Below are positions 1 through 9,744 of a stretch of DNA of 64,000 bases, one piece after another. The notes below the pieces were generated by a model. It made no database searches. It was not told where the DNA came from and worked only from the letters and a program-made list of their open reading frames with translations. How positions within the stretch are numbered: position 1 is the first letter of the stretch; the number at the start of each line of letters is the position of its first letter. This DNA is from Candidatus Gordonibacter avicola (lineage in GTDB: Bacteria > Actinomycetota > Coriobacteriia > Coriobacteriales > Eggerthellaceae), in assembly GCA_019113915.1 (NCBI GenBank), contig DXGM01000043.1, forward strand, positions 1 through 64,000, in the 5' to 3' direction. The position numbers and the translations under genes were made by a program.

Positions 1-132
1 AAAATATGAATTCCCGCAAAGTCGCCCGAATTCTCCATGATTCTCCAGAGGGATATATTCTACCTGCGGTTTTGTCGCCTCTTGGTCCGCGCTTTCTCGG
101 CTTTCCCGAGAACAGGGTTCTTCCGCACGCCC

Positions 133-177
133 TTCACAAACCGCCGGCGCGTGCTACTATGCGGATTATATGCCGCA
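133..177 (+). promoter_or_regulatory. Promoter of the BspA-like surface protein gene
   Basis: A -35 candidate TTCACA (133-138) lies 16 bp upstream of an extended -10, TGC-TACTAT (153-160). An inverted repeat TGCGG/CCGCA (160-164/173-177) overlaps the expected start of transcription. The same arrangement with the same 16-bp spacing occurs at 11841-11885, and the stretch GATTATATGCCGCA is identical in both. This conservation is the main support for a functional promoter and operator. Confidence 0.6.
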
Positions 178-201
178 CATTGGCATAGCCTCGGGGAGGT
201 A

Positions 202-299
202 CGCTGTACGGGAAATGCAGCGCCCTGAGGAAGCCTTGAGGGCCACGTCGTACGGGAAATGCGACGCTCAGGGCTAGTGCAGCATCGGGAAATGCACTA
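202..299 (+). promoter_or_regulatory. Three tandem 5'-UTR hairpins with a conserved GGGAAATG loop
   Basis: Hairpin 1 has stem CGCTG/CAGCG (202-206/218-222). Hairpin 2 has stem CGTCG/CGACG (246-250/262-266). Both enclose the identical 11-nt loop TACGGGAAATG, while the stems differ but still pair. Hairpin 3 has stem TAGTGC/GCACTA (275-280/294-299) around CATCGGGAAAT. A fourth ACGGGAAAT overlaps codons 2-5 of the gene (327-335). Constant loops on varying stems suggest a repeated recognition element for an RNA-binding protein or RNA. No known riboswitch class was recognised. Confidence 0.6.
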
Positions 300-321
300 A
301 CAGGAGTAAAGGGACAGAACA

Positions 322-3300
322 ATGCAACGGGAAATCCGACCTTCACGGGTCGGCAGGACGGCGTGCGCGCTTTTATTGTCGTGCGTCCTGTCGACGACTA
401 TCTTCATGGACGGCGCTACGGCGCAGCTCGCCTACGCGGCGAACGGCCCGGCCACAGGCGCGCAAACCACTCAGAACACAGCAACGGGAGGCGGCCAAGC
501 GGGCACCTCTGCACAGTCGCAGTCGCAGCCGGATGGCGAGTCTGCCGCGAACCCCAACCAGCCTACAGGTGGTGGGGAAGGGGAAGGCGCTGCGGAAAAT
601 CCGACAGATTCTGGTACGGAAAACCGCGCGCAGCTTTCCGAGAAAGTGCCGATTGAACAGGCAATATCCGGCACGCCGACCACGGGGTCGGTGCCTGCGT
701 CGGCACCCGGCGACGCCTCCGCCACCCTCACCCCTTCCGGCCAGATCGCCGGCAAGGTGACGCTTGCGGGCGACGATGCCCCGGCCGTGGCGGGCATCAT
801 CGTGCGCGACGGCTTGAAGTATGAGGTGCTGGCGAACGGCACTAGCGTGAAGCTGGTGGGCGCAGCCTCTGCGGCCCCGGCGGGCGATATCGCCGTGCCC
901 TCAACGGTGACCGGCGGAAACGACACCTTCGCCGTGGTGGCCGTAGGTTCGCACGCCCTGGCTACGTGCGCCGATGCCACGTCGGTCACGCTGCCGGCCT
1001 CCGTGCGCGACGTAGCGCCCGACGCCTTCGACGGCTGCCCGTCGCTTGCGTCCATTGAGGTGGCGGCCGCAAGTGAGCACTTCAGCTCCCTCGACGGAAT
1101 GCTGTTCGACAAGGCGGGCGCGAAGCTCGTGCGCTGTCCTGAGGGCAAGCGCGGCGTGGCTGTGCTGCCTGCCAGCGCAACTGATGTGTCGCCCCAGGCG
1201 TTCGCGGGCTGCGCGGGCGTGACGTCCGTGGCCGTGACCTCGAACGATGGTGAAAGTGGGGAAGGCGGCGACCGCGCTGACGCCACTGCTGGCGAACGCG
1301 CCGCTGCAGGGGAGGGCGAACCCGCAGGCTCAACCGCCTCCACTCCCGCCTTCGCAACCTTCGGCGGCGCGCTCTACACCGGCGACCTCACAACGCTCGT
1401 GTTCTGCCCGGCCGGCATTGGCACGGCCCTCGTGCTGCCCGCCGAGACCGAGGTCATCGGCCCGCAGGCCCTCGCCGGGTGCGCGAACCTCGCGTCCGTG
1501 ACCCCCCTCGGCACCGTGCGCACCATCGACCCCACGGCCTTCGCCGACGAAACCAAGGCAGCCGCCACCGTGGCGCTTCCGGCAGGGGAGGACTACGCCG
1601 CGCGCAAGGCCGTCTGGGAAGTGGCCGGCTTCCGGCATTTCGCCGAGCCCGCTCAGCCCGGCGCAACCGCGCGTCCGGAAACCACTGACTCCCAGGCGTC
1701 CGCCAGCGGCTTCGTGTTCACCCTGCTGGCTGACTACACCCTCGCTGTTGCCTGGGAAGGTGCAGAAGATCCTGCCGCACATCTGGAAATCCCCGCATCC
1801 GCTGAGATCAGCGGCGTGTCTTACCGTGTGAGCACCATCGCTCCCAACGCGTTCGCAAACCGCGCAGCGCTCGAAACGGTGAACCTTCCGGCCGCCGTTG
1901 CCACCATCGGCGAAGCCGCCTTCGCCGGCTGTGCCAACCTCGCAAGCGTCGAACTCCCCGCCGCGCTGCAAACTATCGGCGAACGCGCCTTCGAAGCCAC
2001 CGCTCTCACATACGTGTGGCTTCCCGCCAGCATCGCAACCATAGGCCCGCGCGCCTTCGCAAACTGCGAGGCGCTCACCCGCATCGTCGCCCCGGGCACC
2101 CCCGAGGTAGCCGACGACGCCCTCGCCGGCTGCGCGAACCTCTCCGTCTACTGCCCGTACAGCGCGGAAGGCACTTACCCCTGGAACCTGGGCCTTCTCG
2201 CCAACAACAACCACCTCATGCCCTACGGCCTCACTCTTCCCGAAGAGCCCCTGCAACTTGAGGTAGGCCAGCAAGCCAACCTCTTCGAAGGTGCCCTCTG
2301 CGAGTCGCCCGAGCCCACAGACCTCACCTTCTCCTACGCCGCCACCCCGCTCTCCGTAGACCAAACCGCCCAGGTCACCGCCAAAGCCCCCGGCACCTCC
2401 GAGGTCACCGCAACCCTCACCCTCGACGCCCAAGAACTCGCGCGCGCCACCCGCACAGTCGAGGTAACTGTCCCGGCACCCGAGACTCCCGGGATGCCCG
2501 TAACCGACACCACCACGCCCGAATCGCTCGAAGCTCCCACCAACGAGCCCACAACCTCCACCTCCAACCCCGCCGAAACTCCCCAAATGCTCACCGGCAC
2601 CATGAACCTCTCATCCGTCGCACCCAACCCATTGCTCGGCACCACCTTCGAACAGCAAACACCCGCACCCACTGCCGCACAAACAACCAACGACATAACG
2701 CCCCTTGCGGCCAACGACCCCTTCGAGCAAGGCAAAGATGGCACCTGGTTCAGATACACCATCACCAAGGCCGACGCGTCTACCAACACCTACGAAGTGT
2801 CTGTCGGTGCCTCGGCTGACGCCGCAAAAAAGCCAGAAGGCTCCGTCGTTGTACCTGATCAAGTGACAAATAACGACACCACTTATACCGTCACCAGCGT
2901 CACAAGCAGTGGATTTGCCGGCTGCAGTAACTTGCGGTGCATAACGCTTCCCGAAACGGTCAAAATCATTGAGTCGCTGGCGTTTAACCAGTCCGGCCTG
3001 TCCGAGACTCCCGTCATGCCAGGTGTCCAGGACCTCAGGGTCTCAGCCTTCCGCGATTGCGACAACCTGCAAGAGTTCACCGTTCCCCCTTCGGTTGAAT
3101 ACATGGGTGTGCTCTGCTTTGAGCTGTGCAGTAACCTGCGCAAAGTGGTTCTGCCCGATACCATCAAAGGCATGTCGGCTAACAATGCAAGGCTCGCCGC
3201 TCTCTTTGTGGGCTGCTATACGTTGGAAACTATCGAGCTTGGCAGCAATTCCCTTTACAAACTTGTAGACGGTGCGCTGTACTCCAAAGATGGAACAAGC

Positions 3301-6300
3301 CTTATCGATACCGGCACCCGCCATGACCAGCTTTTTGAAGTGTCATCAGGCACTCAGCGAATCGAAGACAGTTCCATCAAAGATAGGGAAGGTATCCAGG
3401 GCGTAGTGCTTCCGTCAAGCGTAACCGAGGTATTGCACTCAGCATTCAGAGGATACCGCGGGTCCGAAATCCTTTGTCTTCCTCCGGCGGGTAGCCAGCA
3501 GATAGACTCAGCTGCTCTTACCTCGCCCTGGAACGGGGTGTCAATGACTAACGTGGCAATCTACTGTAGCGATCCTGCCGCCTGGGAAGGCAACGAAGGC
3601 ACGACCATCAAGCATGACGTGGGCCTTCCGGCTTCGTATGGCGTGCCGAGCGACGGGGGAGCAACCACGCTTTCCACGAATCTTTCCATTCCGGAGGATT
3701 CTCTGTTCGCGAATAACATCGAAGTTCGCTGGACGTACTCGGAAGGCGCGGAGAAACTGGCCACGTTCACGCCTTCCGCCGACGGTCGCATCTTGAACAT
3801 CGCTCCGATCACACAGGCACCGGGTACGTTTACTGCTACGGCAAGCATGGTCTACATCGGCGCGAATGCAGGCGAAAACGGAACGGTGCTCGCCACAGGC
3901 CAAACGACAGTCACAGTGGCCCCTTCGAGCGGCGCGCTACCTAGCTACGCAGAAGGTGCAAACTCCAATACTGACGTCTCGGACGAGAGCCTTGCTTCCT
4001 GGAAACTCGAAAACGGCGTTCTCGACATCAGCTGCACCCCCGGCCGCGTCATCAAAGACCTGGGCTGGTACCGCAACAACGATTCTGACCAGAATCAAAG
4101 CGGCTACTGGGGAGACCTGCGTCCTCTGGTCAAAAAGGTCGTCATGACCCCCGGTCTCAAAGCCGAAAGTATGGCTCTTTGGTTCATGAACATGACGGAA
4201 CTTGTAGACGCGTCAGGTGTATTCATCCCCGAAGGCGTGACCTCGGTTGATCGTTTGTTCGCCAACTGCCAAAAACTCACCAGCCTGCCTGAGGGCTTCA
4301 CCATACCGGCAAGTGTGGAAACAACGCTCAACATGTTCATCGACTGTTTCGCGCTCAAAACGCTGCCCAGCAGTTTCGCCATCCCTGCCAACTCGAAATT
4401 GACCGTTGCCCAAGGCATGTTTGCCCAATGTTACAGCTTGGAATATCTGCCCGACGGCGTGGTGCTCCCAGACACCCTCACCGGCAGTTGTCAGGCTATG
4501 TTCCAGCGTGCTGGCATCCGGGAACTACCTGCGCGTTTCACCATCCCGAAGGGGGCGGAGCGTATTGACTACTTGCTGTATGAATGCCGCTCGCTAGAGT
4601 GCCTTCCTGAGAACTTCGCCATTCCTACGGAGGCGACGGGCCTCAATATGACCAGCATGTTCTACGAATGTTCTAGCCTCACCTCACTGCCGAAGAACTT
4701 CACCATGCCCGAATCCACCAACACGGGAGCGATGTTTGCGTGCTCCAATGCTGGTTCGCCGCTCCCGCTCTATTATGCAGGCACCGACACTGCGCTCACT
4801 GGGAAGGGGACTGCCTGGTGGACTGCCCAAAACCGCGTCCTTGTCACGCCGAGCACCACCGGTCAAGTGCAGTTCCAAGTGCCCTCCGCCACAGCGCCTG
4901 ATCAGTGGGAAACCGTTACTGCCTTTGTGCCGAACGCCTCCGGCCTCATGCCCGAACCTGCCGCTCCCGCACGCGTGGGCCAGGTGTTCACACTCTGGTA
5001 CACCGACCAAGACTGCAAGCAGCGCTACGACTTCGGAAAGTCGCTGGTTGAAAACGGCGTCGAAGCAGCCGCCGACGGCACCTACCAACTCTATGGCCGT
5101 TACGCCGCTGCGGCTACCGGCAACACCGCTACCAGCTCAGGAGCCCTACCCACGGTAGACAACCAGGGCTCTGCCTGGTGGTCACTCGGAAAGGTGGAGG
5201 GGTCGGAAGGTAGAAAAGTCACTCTCTACCTGCGCGGCACCGGCAAGGTAGCCGACTTCGGATGGAAGGATATCTTCGGAGATTTCTCCACCACACCAGC
5301 CGTTTCTGAATACTGGGGCGTTTTCCGTGTCAATGTGAACGCCATTGCCATGCAGCCCTCCTTTAACGCCGAAGCGACCGATTACTGGTTTCGGAATATG
5401 ACCAATCTTACGGACTTTAGCCAAGGTCACCTGCCCCAGAGCGCCACTAGTCTCAAGGGCATGTTCCAGGGCGACAACTCGCTTACCTCACTGCCGGAGG
5501 GGCTTTCGCTGCCCGCAGGCTCGCTCGACGCAAGCTATCTATTTGCCGATGCTCGCTTGACTTCGCTTCCGGCAAGCTTCACCCTACCCTCAACTTTGCA
5601 ATCGGCACAGTGCCTGCTCAGGAACAACCCGATCCAACAGATACCTGATGGCTTCCTGCTGCCAAGCAGCATCAAAAACGCCAGCTTTTTGTTCCAGAAC
5701 ACAAAGGTAACCTCCCTTCCAGATGGATTCACTATCCCCTCTGGTGGGGTGAACGTAACGGGCCTCTTCCTCGATTGTTCCCAGCTCAGCGCACTGCCGG
5801 AGGGTTTCTCTGTACCTGCTGATATCCAGTTCGGCCACGACGCTGCCACCGACACCGATCGGGGCATGCAGTTTATGTTTAACGGCTGCAATAAACTCAC
5901 GTATTTCCCGGAAAGCTTTGACTTCCCAGCGGATATTGCTGCCAACGACGCGACGAGCGCATTTCCTCCCTTCTACGTGGACCCTGCCACTACCACAACA
6001 CCGCTGCCCACGTACTACTCCGGTACCAACGAGGCAGTCCTTACCTTCGACTGGGCAAGCCAAAACCGCGTGCTCATCACCGACCCCGCTGGCCGCGGCC
6101 ACAAAGTAACCTACAAGTTGGCAAACGACGACGGCACCTGGAAAACCTACGCCACCGTGCTCACCGATGCCGCTGGCATCGTGCCGCAACTGGCCGAACT
6201 GCAATCCGAAAAGGGCTTCACCGGCTGGTCCGCCGACCCCGATTGCCTCGAACCCTTCGACTTCGCCACTCCCGCCACCAGCGATGTCACCGTCTACGGC

Positions 6301-9213
6301 AAGCGCTTCATTTACGGTGGCCGCGACAAAGCGGTGGGAGAAGGCCAGCTGCCCGTGGACCCCGACACGGGCGAAGCGTGGTGGCAAATCACCAACGACG
6401 GCACCCTCATGATCTTGGGCGACGGCAAAATTCAGAATCTAGGGTGGTCGTGGGAATATACCGATATTTCAATGACCCAACACTGGGGTGCTCATCGTGG
6501 AGACGTGAAGAGTATTCTTATGTCTGACAACCTGCGGGCATACAACATCAATGCCTGGTTCCAACGCATGGATAACCTGCGTGACATAAGTGGAGTACGC
6601 ATTCCCGGTGAGACAACGGCGGCAGTCTGGCTCTTCTTCAGGTGTACGCAGTTAGACAGGATTCCGGATGGCTTCGACCTTCGGTTTCCCGAGACCTGCA
6701 CAAACTGGCACTGCCTATTTGGTGAGTGTAATAAGCTATCGTGGTTGCCAGAAGGATTCACTATTCCTGAGTTCGTAACTAAGGCCGATCAGATGTTCAA
6801 ATACACGGCACTCACCAGTGTGCCCGAAAGCTTTGTTCTGCATGATCGGCTGAAAGACGTATCGCTTATGTTCGAAGGGTGCGCGCAGCTCACGTCGCTG
6901 TCGAATAACTTCCGGTTGGTTGAAGGCAATGCGATCATGTATAGCATGTTCATCAACTGCACCTCTCTAACTGCGCTGCCGGAAGGTTTCACCATTCCTA
7001 ATACGGCTACCAATGTAAGACAGATGTTCTCAGGTTGCATCTCACTCACTTCACTACCTGCTTCCCTCGATTTGAGGAACGTCACCGCTTCGGGCAAGGA
7101 CACCATGTTCGCACTGGACGCTGGCATCTACGGCGAGAACCCCCTGGTCACCTACTATGCCGGCAACATCGAGAACCTCAAGGTGAGTGCGGACGTTGCC
7201 GACGCGGCGGCCTATTGGCGCACCACCTACCACCGTGACTTGGTAAGTGCGGTGCCCAGCAACCGCAGCTACGTTTCATTCTTCCTGTCAGGTGCGGACG
7301 GAACCTATGGTGACACACCCTGGACCAAAGCACTGTCGGCCGAAGGCGGCATGGTAGCCGAACTCGCCGCGCCGCCAGTGGACGGCAAAGCTTTCGCTGG
7401 CTGGTACACCGATCCCACCTGCACCAAGCTGTTCGACTTCACGAAGAGCCTTGCCGAGAACGGCCTGACCAAGGAGCCTTACGCACTCTATGGCGCCTAC
7501 GCCACCGCTTCCGGCGCGCTGCCTACTGAGAGCGATGCCGCCAACACCGACCCCACCATCGCCGGTTGGCACCTCACCACCGACGGCACGCTGTCCATCT
7601 GGAATGCTCCGGGAGAAGTTATTGCGCCGTTATGGCACGACTCTGTTGATTCTCCTGCTTATCTTAACTATTGGGGCCCTCTACGATCTTCAGTAAAAAG
7701 AGTAGTAATGGATGAAACTATAAAAACATCCAGTTTGCTCGCTTGGTTCTGTGAAATGCCCCAGCTTGTCGATGGAACGGGAATCTTCATTCCGGAAGGA
7801 ACTAAGGACCTTTGGAGAATGTTCCACAACTGCTCTGCGCTCGTGACTCTTCCCTCCGACTTCGCTATTCCTAACGGTGCTGAGAACCTGCGAAGCATGT
7901 TTCGCCATTGCGCAAGCCTCAAGCAGCTTCCATCAGGCTTTACTCTCCCTTCTTCTGTAAATAATGTCTATGCAATGCTAGAGTTTAGTGGAATCGAGTC
8001 TCTTCCTGCTGGTTTTTCCATTCCCGAAACAGTAACCGATGTTGGTTGGATGCTGAGCAATTGTGTTAGCTTAAAAAGCTTGCCAGAGAGCTTTAAGATC
8101 CCGGAAAATGCAACGGAAGCTCCGGGTCTGTTTTATGCGTGCTCGTCTCTTACCTCCCTTCCATCTTCCTTCAAGATTCCGGGGTCGATGCAAAATGCTG
8201 CAAGTATGTTCGAACATTGCAGGTCGCTTTCGTCTTTGCCTGAGGGCTTCAAATTTGAAAATCCTTCTGTGTTGACTAATGTTTCACACCTATTTAAGGA
8301 CTGTTACAGCCTTACTTCACTGCCATCTTCTTTTGTGCTTACTGGGCTTGAAGATAAAGTTGATCCCGCTAAGCCAATATTTACGACGAATAATTTTACG
8401 GCTAGCACTCCACTCACAACTTATTACGCCGGTGATGACTTGACATCCCTCTCGGTTGTTGCCGGAAGCGATGCGGCTGCGACGTCAGAATACTGGCTGC
8501 AAAAGCACCACCGCAAGCTTGTGAGCAAAAATGATTCGCTGCCCGAGGGGTTCAAGAAAGTGTCATTCAAGACGCGCGTGGTGTCGGCCGATGAGGTTGC
8601 AAGCCCAATTCTGAACTGGGATGACTTTACCACGATAGTCACAGACGCCACCGGCACTTTCCGCGCACCGGCTGCTCCTGTGCCCTACGGCTACGGCTTC
8701 GACGGTTGGTACAAGGACCCCGAGTGCACCATACGCTTCATCTTCGATGCCGATGGCTCAGCCTCGGTGTCGGCTGATACGGTACTCTACGGCAAGCTGG
8801 TGATGCGTATCAGCTTTGACGCGCCCACCTCTGCGGTCATGGTGCTTGATGCCTCAGGTGCCATCCAGCCCGCGCTTGCGCAGGTGAAGTCATACTCCGC
8901 CGTGCCGCTTGCGGTAAGCACAATCTCATGCACCAAAATGGGTGCCGCCGAACAACTGATTGACGCTGTCTCGCTTGACAAAACAAAAATAGTGGTGAGA
9001 GACGCCACCGACCCCGACACCTCAACGTCGCTGACTTTCGGAACCGAAAAGCCCACCGGCTTCACGCTTCCCGCATCCACCAGCGCCAGCGCTCCTGGCA
9101 CGTTGAACCTGTTTATCCAGATGAACGCCCCACCTGAAGCCACCTACACCTACGTAGGCGACGGCCTCATAACCGACCTAGCCCGCCTCACCTTCCAAGT
9201 GAGACCTATGTAA
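322..9213 (+). CDS. Giant BspA-like leucine-rich-repeat surface protein (2963 aa)
   Basis: This is a secreted or surface-exposed protein, probably an adhesin. A signal peptide covers about residues 1-40 (hydrophobic run after basic residues, ending near AYAA). LRR_5/BspA-type repeats (pattern AFAGCANLASVELPA) span about 160-650. A Big-like domain (~650-715), a second LRR block (~830-1100) and an Ig-like segment (~1107-1200) follow. Four ~400-residue modules then run from ~1203 to ~2826. Each is a set of MFxxCxxLTSLPxxFxIP repeats (DUF285-like), then a Listeria-Bacteroides repeat (GWYxDPxCxxxFDF). The last ~140 residues form a beta-rich domain resembling the secreted protein at 13638-14321. 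There is no LPXTG signal or C-terminal membrane helix, so attachment is unknown. The ATG follows AAAGGGA at 7 nt. Adhesin function is inferred from the family. Confidence 0.9.
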   Translation: MQREIRPSRVGRTACALLLSCVLSTTIFMDGATAQLAYAANGPATGAQTTQNTATGGGQAGTSAQSQSQPDGESAANPNQPTGGGEGEGAAENPTDSGTENRAQLSEKVPIEQAISGTPTTGSVPASAPGDASATLTPSGQIAGKVTLAGDDAPAVAGIIVRDGLKYEVLANGTSVKLVGAASAAPAGDIAVPSTVTGGNDTFAVVAVGSHALATCADATSVTLPASVRDVAPDAFDGCPSLASIEVAAASEHFSSLDGMLFDKAGAKLVRCPEGKRGVAVLPASATDVSPQAFAGCAGVTSVAVTSNDGESGEGGDRADATAGERAAAGEGEPAGSTASTPAFATFGGALYTGDLTTLVFCPAGIGTALVLPAETEVIGPQALAGCANLASVTPLGTVRTIDPTAFADETKAAATVALPAGEDYAARKAVWEVAGFRHFAEPAQPGATARPETTDSQASASGFVFTLLADYTLAVAWEGAEDPAAHLEIPASAEISGVSYRVSTIAPNAFANRAALETVNLPAAVATIGEAAFAGCANLASVELPAALQTIGERAFEATALTYVWLPASIATIGPRAFANCEALTRIVAPGTPEVADDALAGCANLSVYCPYSAEGTYPWNLGLLANNNHLMPYGLTLPEEPLQLEVGQQANLFEGALCESPEPTDLTFSYAATPLSVDQTAQVTAKAPGTSEVTATLTLDAQELARATRTVEVTVPAPETPGMPVTDTTTPESLEAPTNEPTTSTSNPAETPQMLTGTMNLSSVAPNPLLGTTFEQQTPAPTAAQTTNDITPLAANDPFEQGKDGTWFRYTITKADASTNTYEVSVGASADAAKKPEGSVVVPDQVTNNDTTYTVTSVTSSGFAGCSNLRCITLPETVKIIESLAFNQSGLSETPVMPGVQDLRVSAFRDCDNLQEFTVPPSVEYMGVLCFELCSNLRKVVLPDTIKGMSANNARLAALFVGCYTLETIELGSNSLYKLVDGALYSKDGTSLIDTGTRHDQLFEVSSGTQRIEDSSIKDREGIQGVVLPSSVTEVLHSAFRGYRGSEILCLPPAGSQQIDSAALTSPWNGVSMTNVAIYCSDPAAWEGNEGTTIKHDVGLPASYGVPSDGGATTLSTNLSIPEDSLFANNIEVRWTYSEGAEKLATFTPSADGRILNIAPITQAPGTFTATASMVYIGANAGENGTVLATGQTTVTVAPSSGALPSYAEGANSNTDVSDESLASWKLENGVLDISCTPGRVIKDLGWYRNNDSDQNQSGYWGDLRPLVKKVVMTPGLKAESMALWFMNMTELVDASGVFIPEGVTSVDRLFANCQKLTSLPEGFTIPASVETTLNMFIDCFALKTLPSSFAIPANSKLTVAQGMFAQCYSLEYLPDGVVLPDTLTGSCQAMFQRAGIRELPARFTIPKGAERIDYLLYECRSLECLPENFAIPTEATGLNMTSMFYECSSLTSLPKNFTMPESTNTGAMFACSNAGSPLPLYYAGTDTALTGKGTAWWTAQNRVLVTPSTTGQVQFQVPSATAPDQWETVTAFVPNASGLMPEPAAPARVGQVFTLWYTDQDCKQRYDFGKSLVENGVEAAADGTYQLYGRYAAAATGNTATSSGALPTVDNQGSAWWSLGKVEGSEGRKVTLYLRGTGKVADFGWKDIFGDFSTTPAVSEYWGVFRVNVNAIAMQPSFNAEATDYWFRNMTNLTDFSQGHLPQSATSLKGMFQGDNSLTSLPEGLSLPAGSLDASYLFADARLTSLPASFTLPSTLQSAQCLLRNNPIQQIPDGFLLPSSIKNASFLFQNTKVTSLPDGFTIPSGGVNVTGLFLDCSQLSALPEGFSVPADIQFGHDAATDTDRGMQFMFNGCNKLTYFPESFDFPADIAANDATSAFPPFYVDPATTTTPLPTYYSGTNEAVLTFDWASQNRVLITDPAGRGHKVTYKLANDDGTWKTYATVLTDAAGIVPQLAELQSEKGFTGWSADPDCLEPFDFATPATSDVTVYGKRFIYGGRDKAVGEGQLPVDPDTGEAWWQITNDGTLMILGDGKIQNLGWSWEYTDISMTQHWGAHRGDVKSILMSDNLRAYNINAWFQRMDNLRDISGVRIPGETTAAVWLFFRCTQLDRIPDGFDLRFPETCTNWHCLFGECNKLSWLPEGFTIPEFVTKADQMFKYTALTSVPESFVLHDRLKDVSLMFEGCAQLTSLSNNFRLVEGNAIMYSMFINCTSLTALPEGFTIPNTATNVRQMFSGCISLTSLPASLDLRNVTASGKDTMFALDAGIYGENPLVTYYAGNIENLKVSADVADAAAYWRTTYHRDLVSAVPSNRSYVSFFLSGADGTYGDTPWTKALSAEGGMVAELAAPPVDGKAFAGWYTDPTCTKLFDFTKSLAENGLTKEPYALYGAYATASGALPTESDAANTDPTIAGWHLTTDGTLSIWNAPGEVIAPLWHDSVDSPAYLNYWGPLRSSVKRVVMDETIKTSSLLAWFCEMPQLVDGTGIFIPEGTKDLWRMFHNCSALVTLPSDFAIPNGAENLRSMFRHCASLKQLPSGFTLPSSVNNVYAMLEFSGIESLPAGFSIPETVTDVGWMLSNCVSLKSLPESFKIPENATEAPGLFYACSSLTSLPSSFKIPGSMQNAASMFEHCRSLSSLPEGFKFENPSVLTNVSHLFKDCYSLTSLPSSFVLTGLEDKVDPAKPIFTTNNFTASTPLTTYYAGDDLTSLSVVAGSDAAATSEYWLQKHHRKLVSKNDSLPEGFKKVSFKTRVVSADEVASPILNWDDFTTIVTDATGTFRAPAAPVPYGYGFDGWYKDPECTIRFIFDADGSASVSADTVLYGKLVMRISFDAPTSAVMVLDASGAIQPALAQVKSYSAVPLAVSTISCTKMGAAEQLIDAVSLDKTKIVVRDATDPDTSTSLTFGTEKPTGFTLPASTSASAPGTLNLFIQMNAPPEATYTYVGDGLITDLARLTFQVRPM
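3928..8800 (+). repeat. Four tandem ~1.2-kb modules inside the BspA-like gene
   Basis: Modules begin near 3928, 5131, 6336 and 7507. Each opens with a G-x-LP segment and a W-containing strand (SWKLENG, AWWSLGK, AWWQITNDG, GWHLTTDG), continues with YWG-x-(L/F/H)R, then DUF285-type repeats, then the GW(Y/S)-DP-C repeat. Divergence is high, so the duplications are old. Module 4 is visibly richer in A+T (about 7620-8560) than the rest of the gene. Confidence 0.8.
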
Positions 9214-9254
9214 TAAGTGAGACCCGCCCAACCAAGCGAACCCGCCAAGCAAAC

Positions 9255-9287
9255 CTCCCCTTGCCGTCACCCACCCGGCAAGGGGAG
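9255..9287 (+). terminator. Hairpin downstream of the BspA-like gene
   Basis: A perfect 12-bp stem CTCCCCTTGCCG/CGGCAAGGGGAG (9255-9266/9276-9287) encloses a 9-nt loop 42 bp after the stop codon. No T-run follows, so it may be a weak or factor-assisted terminator, or an mRNA-stabilising hairpin. Confidence 0.5.
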
Positions 9288-9407
9288 CCACGTCGCACAA
9301 AAGCGCGACGCACTCCGCGCTACTAATTAAGCCACAAGATGCCTCTCTCCCTACCATCATGACGAGGGCGCGTACTCGTAGGTCTATCTCACATGTTCGG
9401 CAACCTA

Positions 9408-9491
9408 CGTAGGGGCGCTTCACGAAGCGCCCTCTCCGCCGCAGGCGGAGAACACAACCATGACCTGCGCTTTCGCACTCCGCGCGAACGG
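9408..9491 (+). repeat. Interspersed repeat family 3, copy 1
   Basis: The block reads CGTAGGGGCGCTTCACGAAG, then CGCCCTCTCCGCC, then an inverted GGCGGAGA and AACCATGACCTG, ending near GCGCGAACGG. A second copy in reverse orientation is at 51350-51433. The gene-free stretch 9214-9744 contains this repeat, the hairpin at 9255 and the family-2 repeat at 9557. No coding region was recognised in it. Confidence 0.7.
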
Positions 9492-9556
9492 CGCTTCCGT
9501 AAAGGGACTAGGCGATTCGCGCCGTCGCTGCTAACTCCGCTACGAAGGTTGTGTCA

Positions 9557-9656
9557 CTTGCAAGTCAATGCTTTCAAGTCAGTCAGCCCTCGTCATAAAG
9601 CAGGGGAGGCGAAATACCTCGTGGCGTAATAGCCAGCGCGTAATGCGTCACACTTT
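9557..9656 (+). repeat. Interspersed repeat family 2, copy 1 (full-length form)
   Basis: The element begins CTTGCAAGTCAATGC, continues TTTCAAGTCAGTCAGCCC and CGTCATAAAG, and ends GGCGTAATAG...GCGTCACACTTT. It aligns over about 100 bp with the reverse complement of 51072-51170, and over its 3' part with 36518-36596 and 51481-51553. It lies in intergenic DNA and encodes nothing evident. Confidence 0.75.
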
Positions 9657-9744
9657 ATAAAGTATGCGCTACCTATATATAAGTGGGAAGTCTCCGTAGA
9701 AGCCCTCCCAAACACCCGCGCCGCGCTTTCCGCGCTCAATCACC

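Noticed and set aside
1330..2586. Reverse-strand open frame of 418 codons in the BspA-like gene
   Set aside because: Gly/Cys-rich artefact of the codon bias, without a ribosome site.
9050..9213. Search for an LPXTG anchor at the end of the BspA-like protein
   Set aside because: The protein ends after a beta-rich domain (LTFQVRPM) with no sorting motif or membrane helix.
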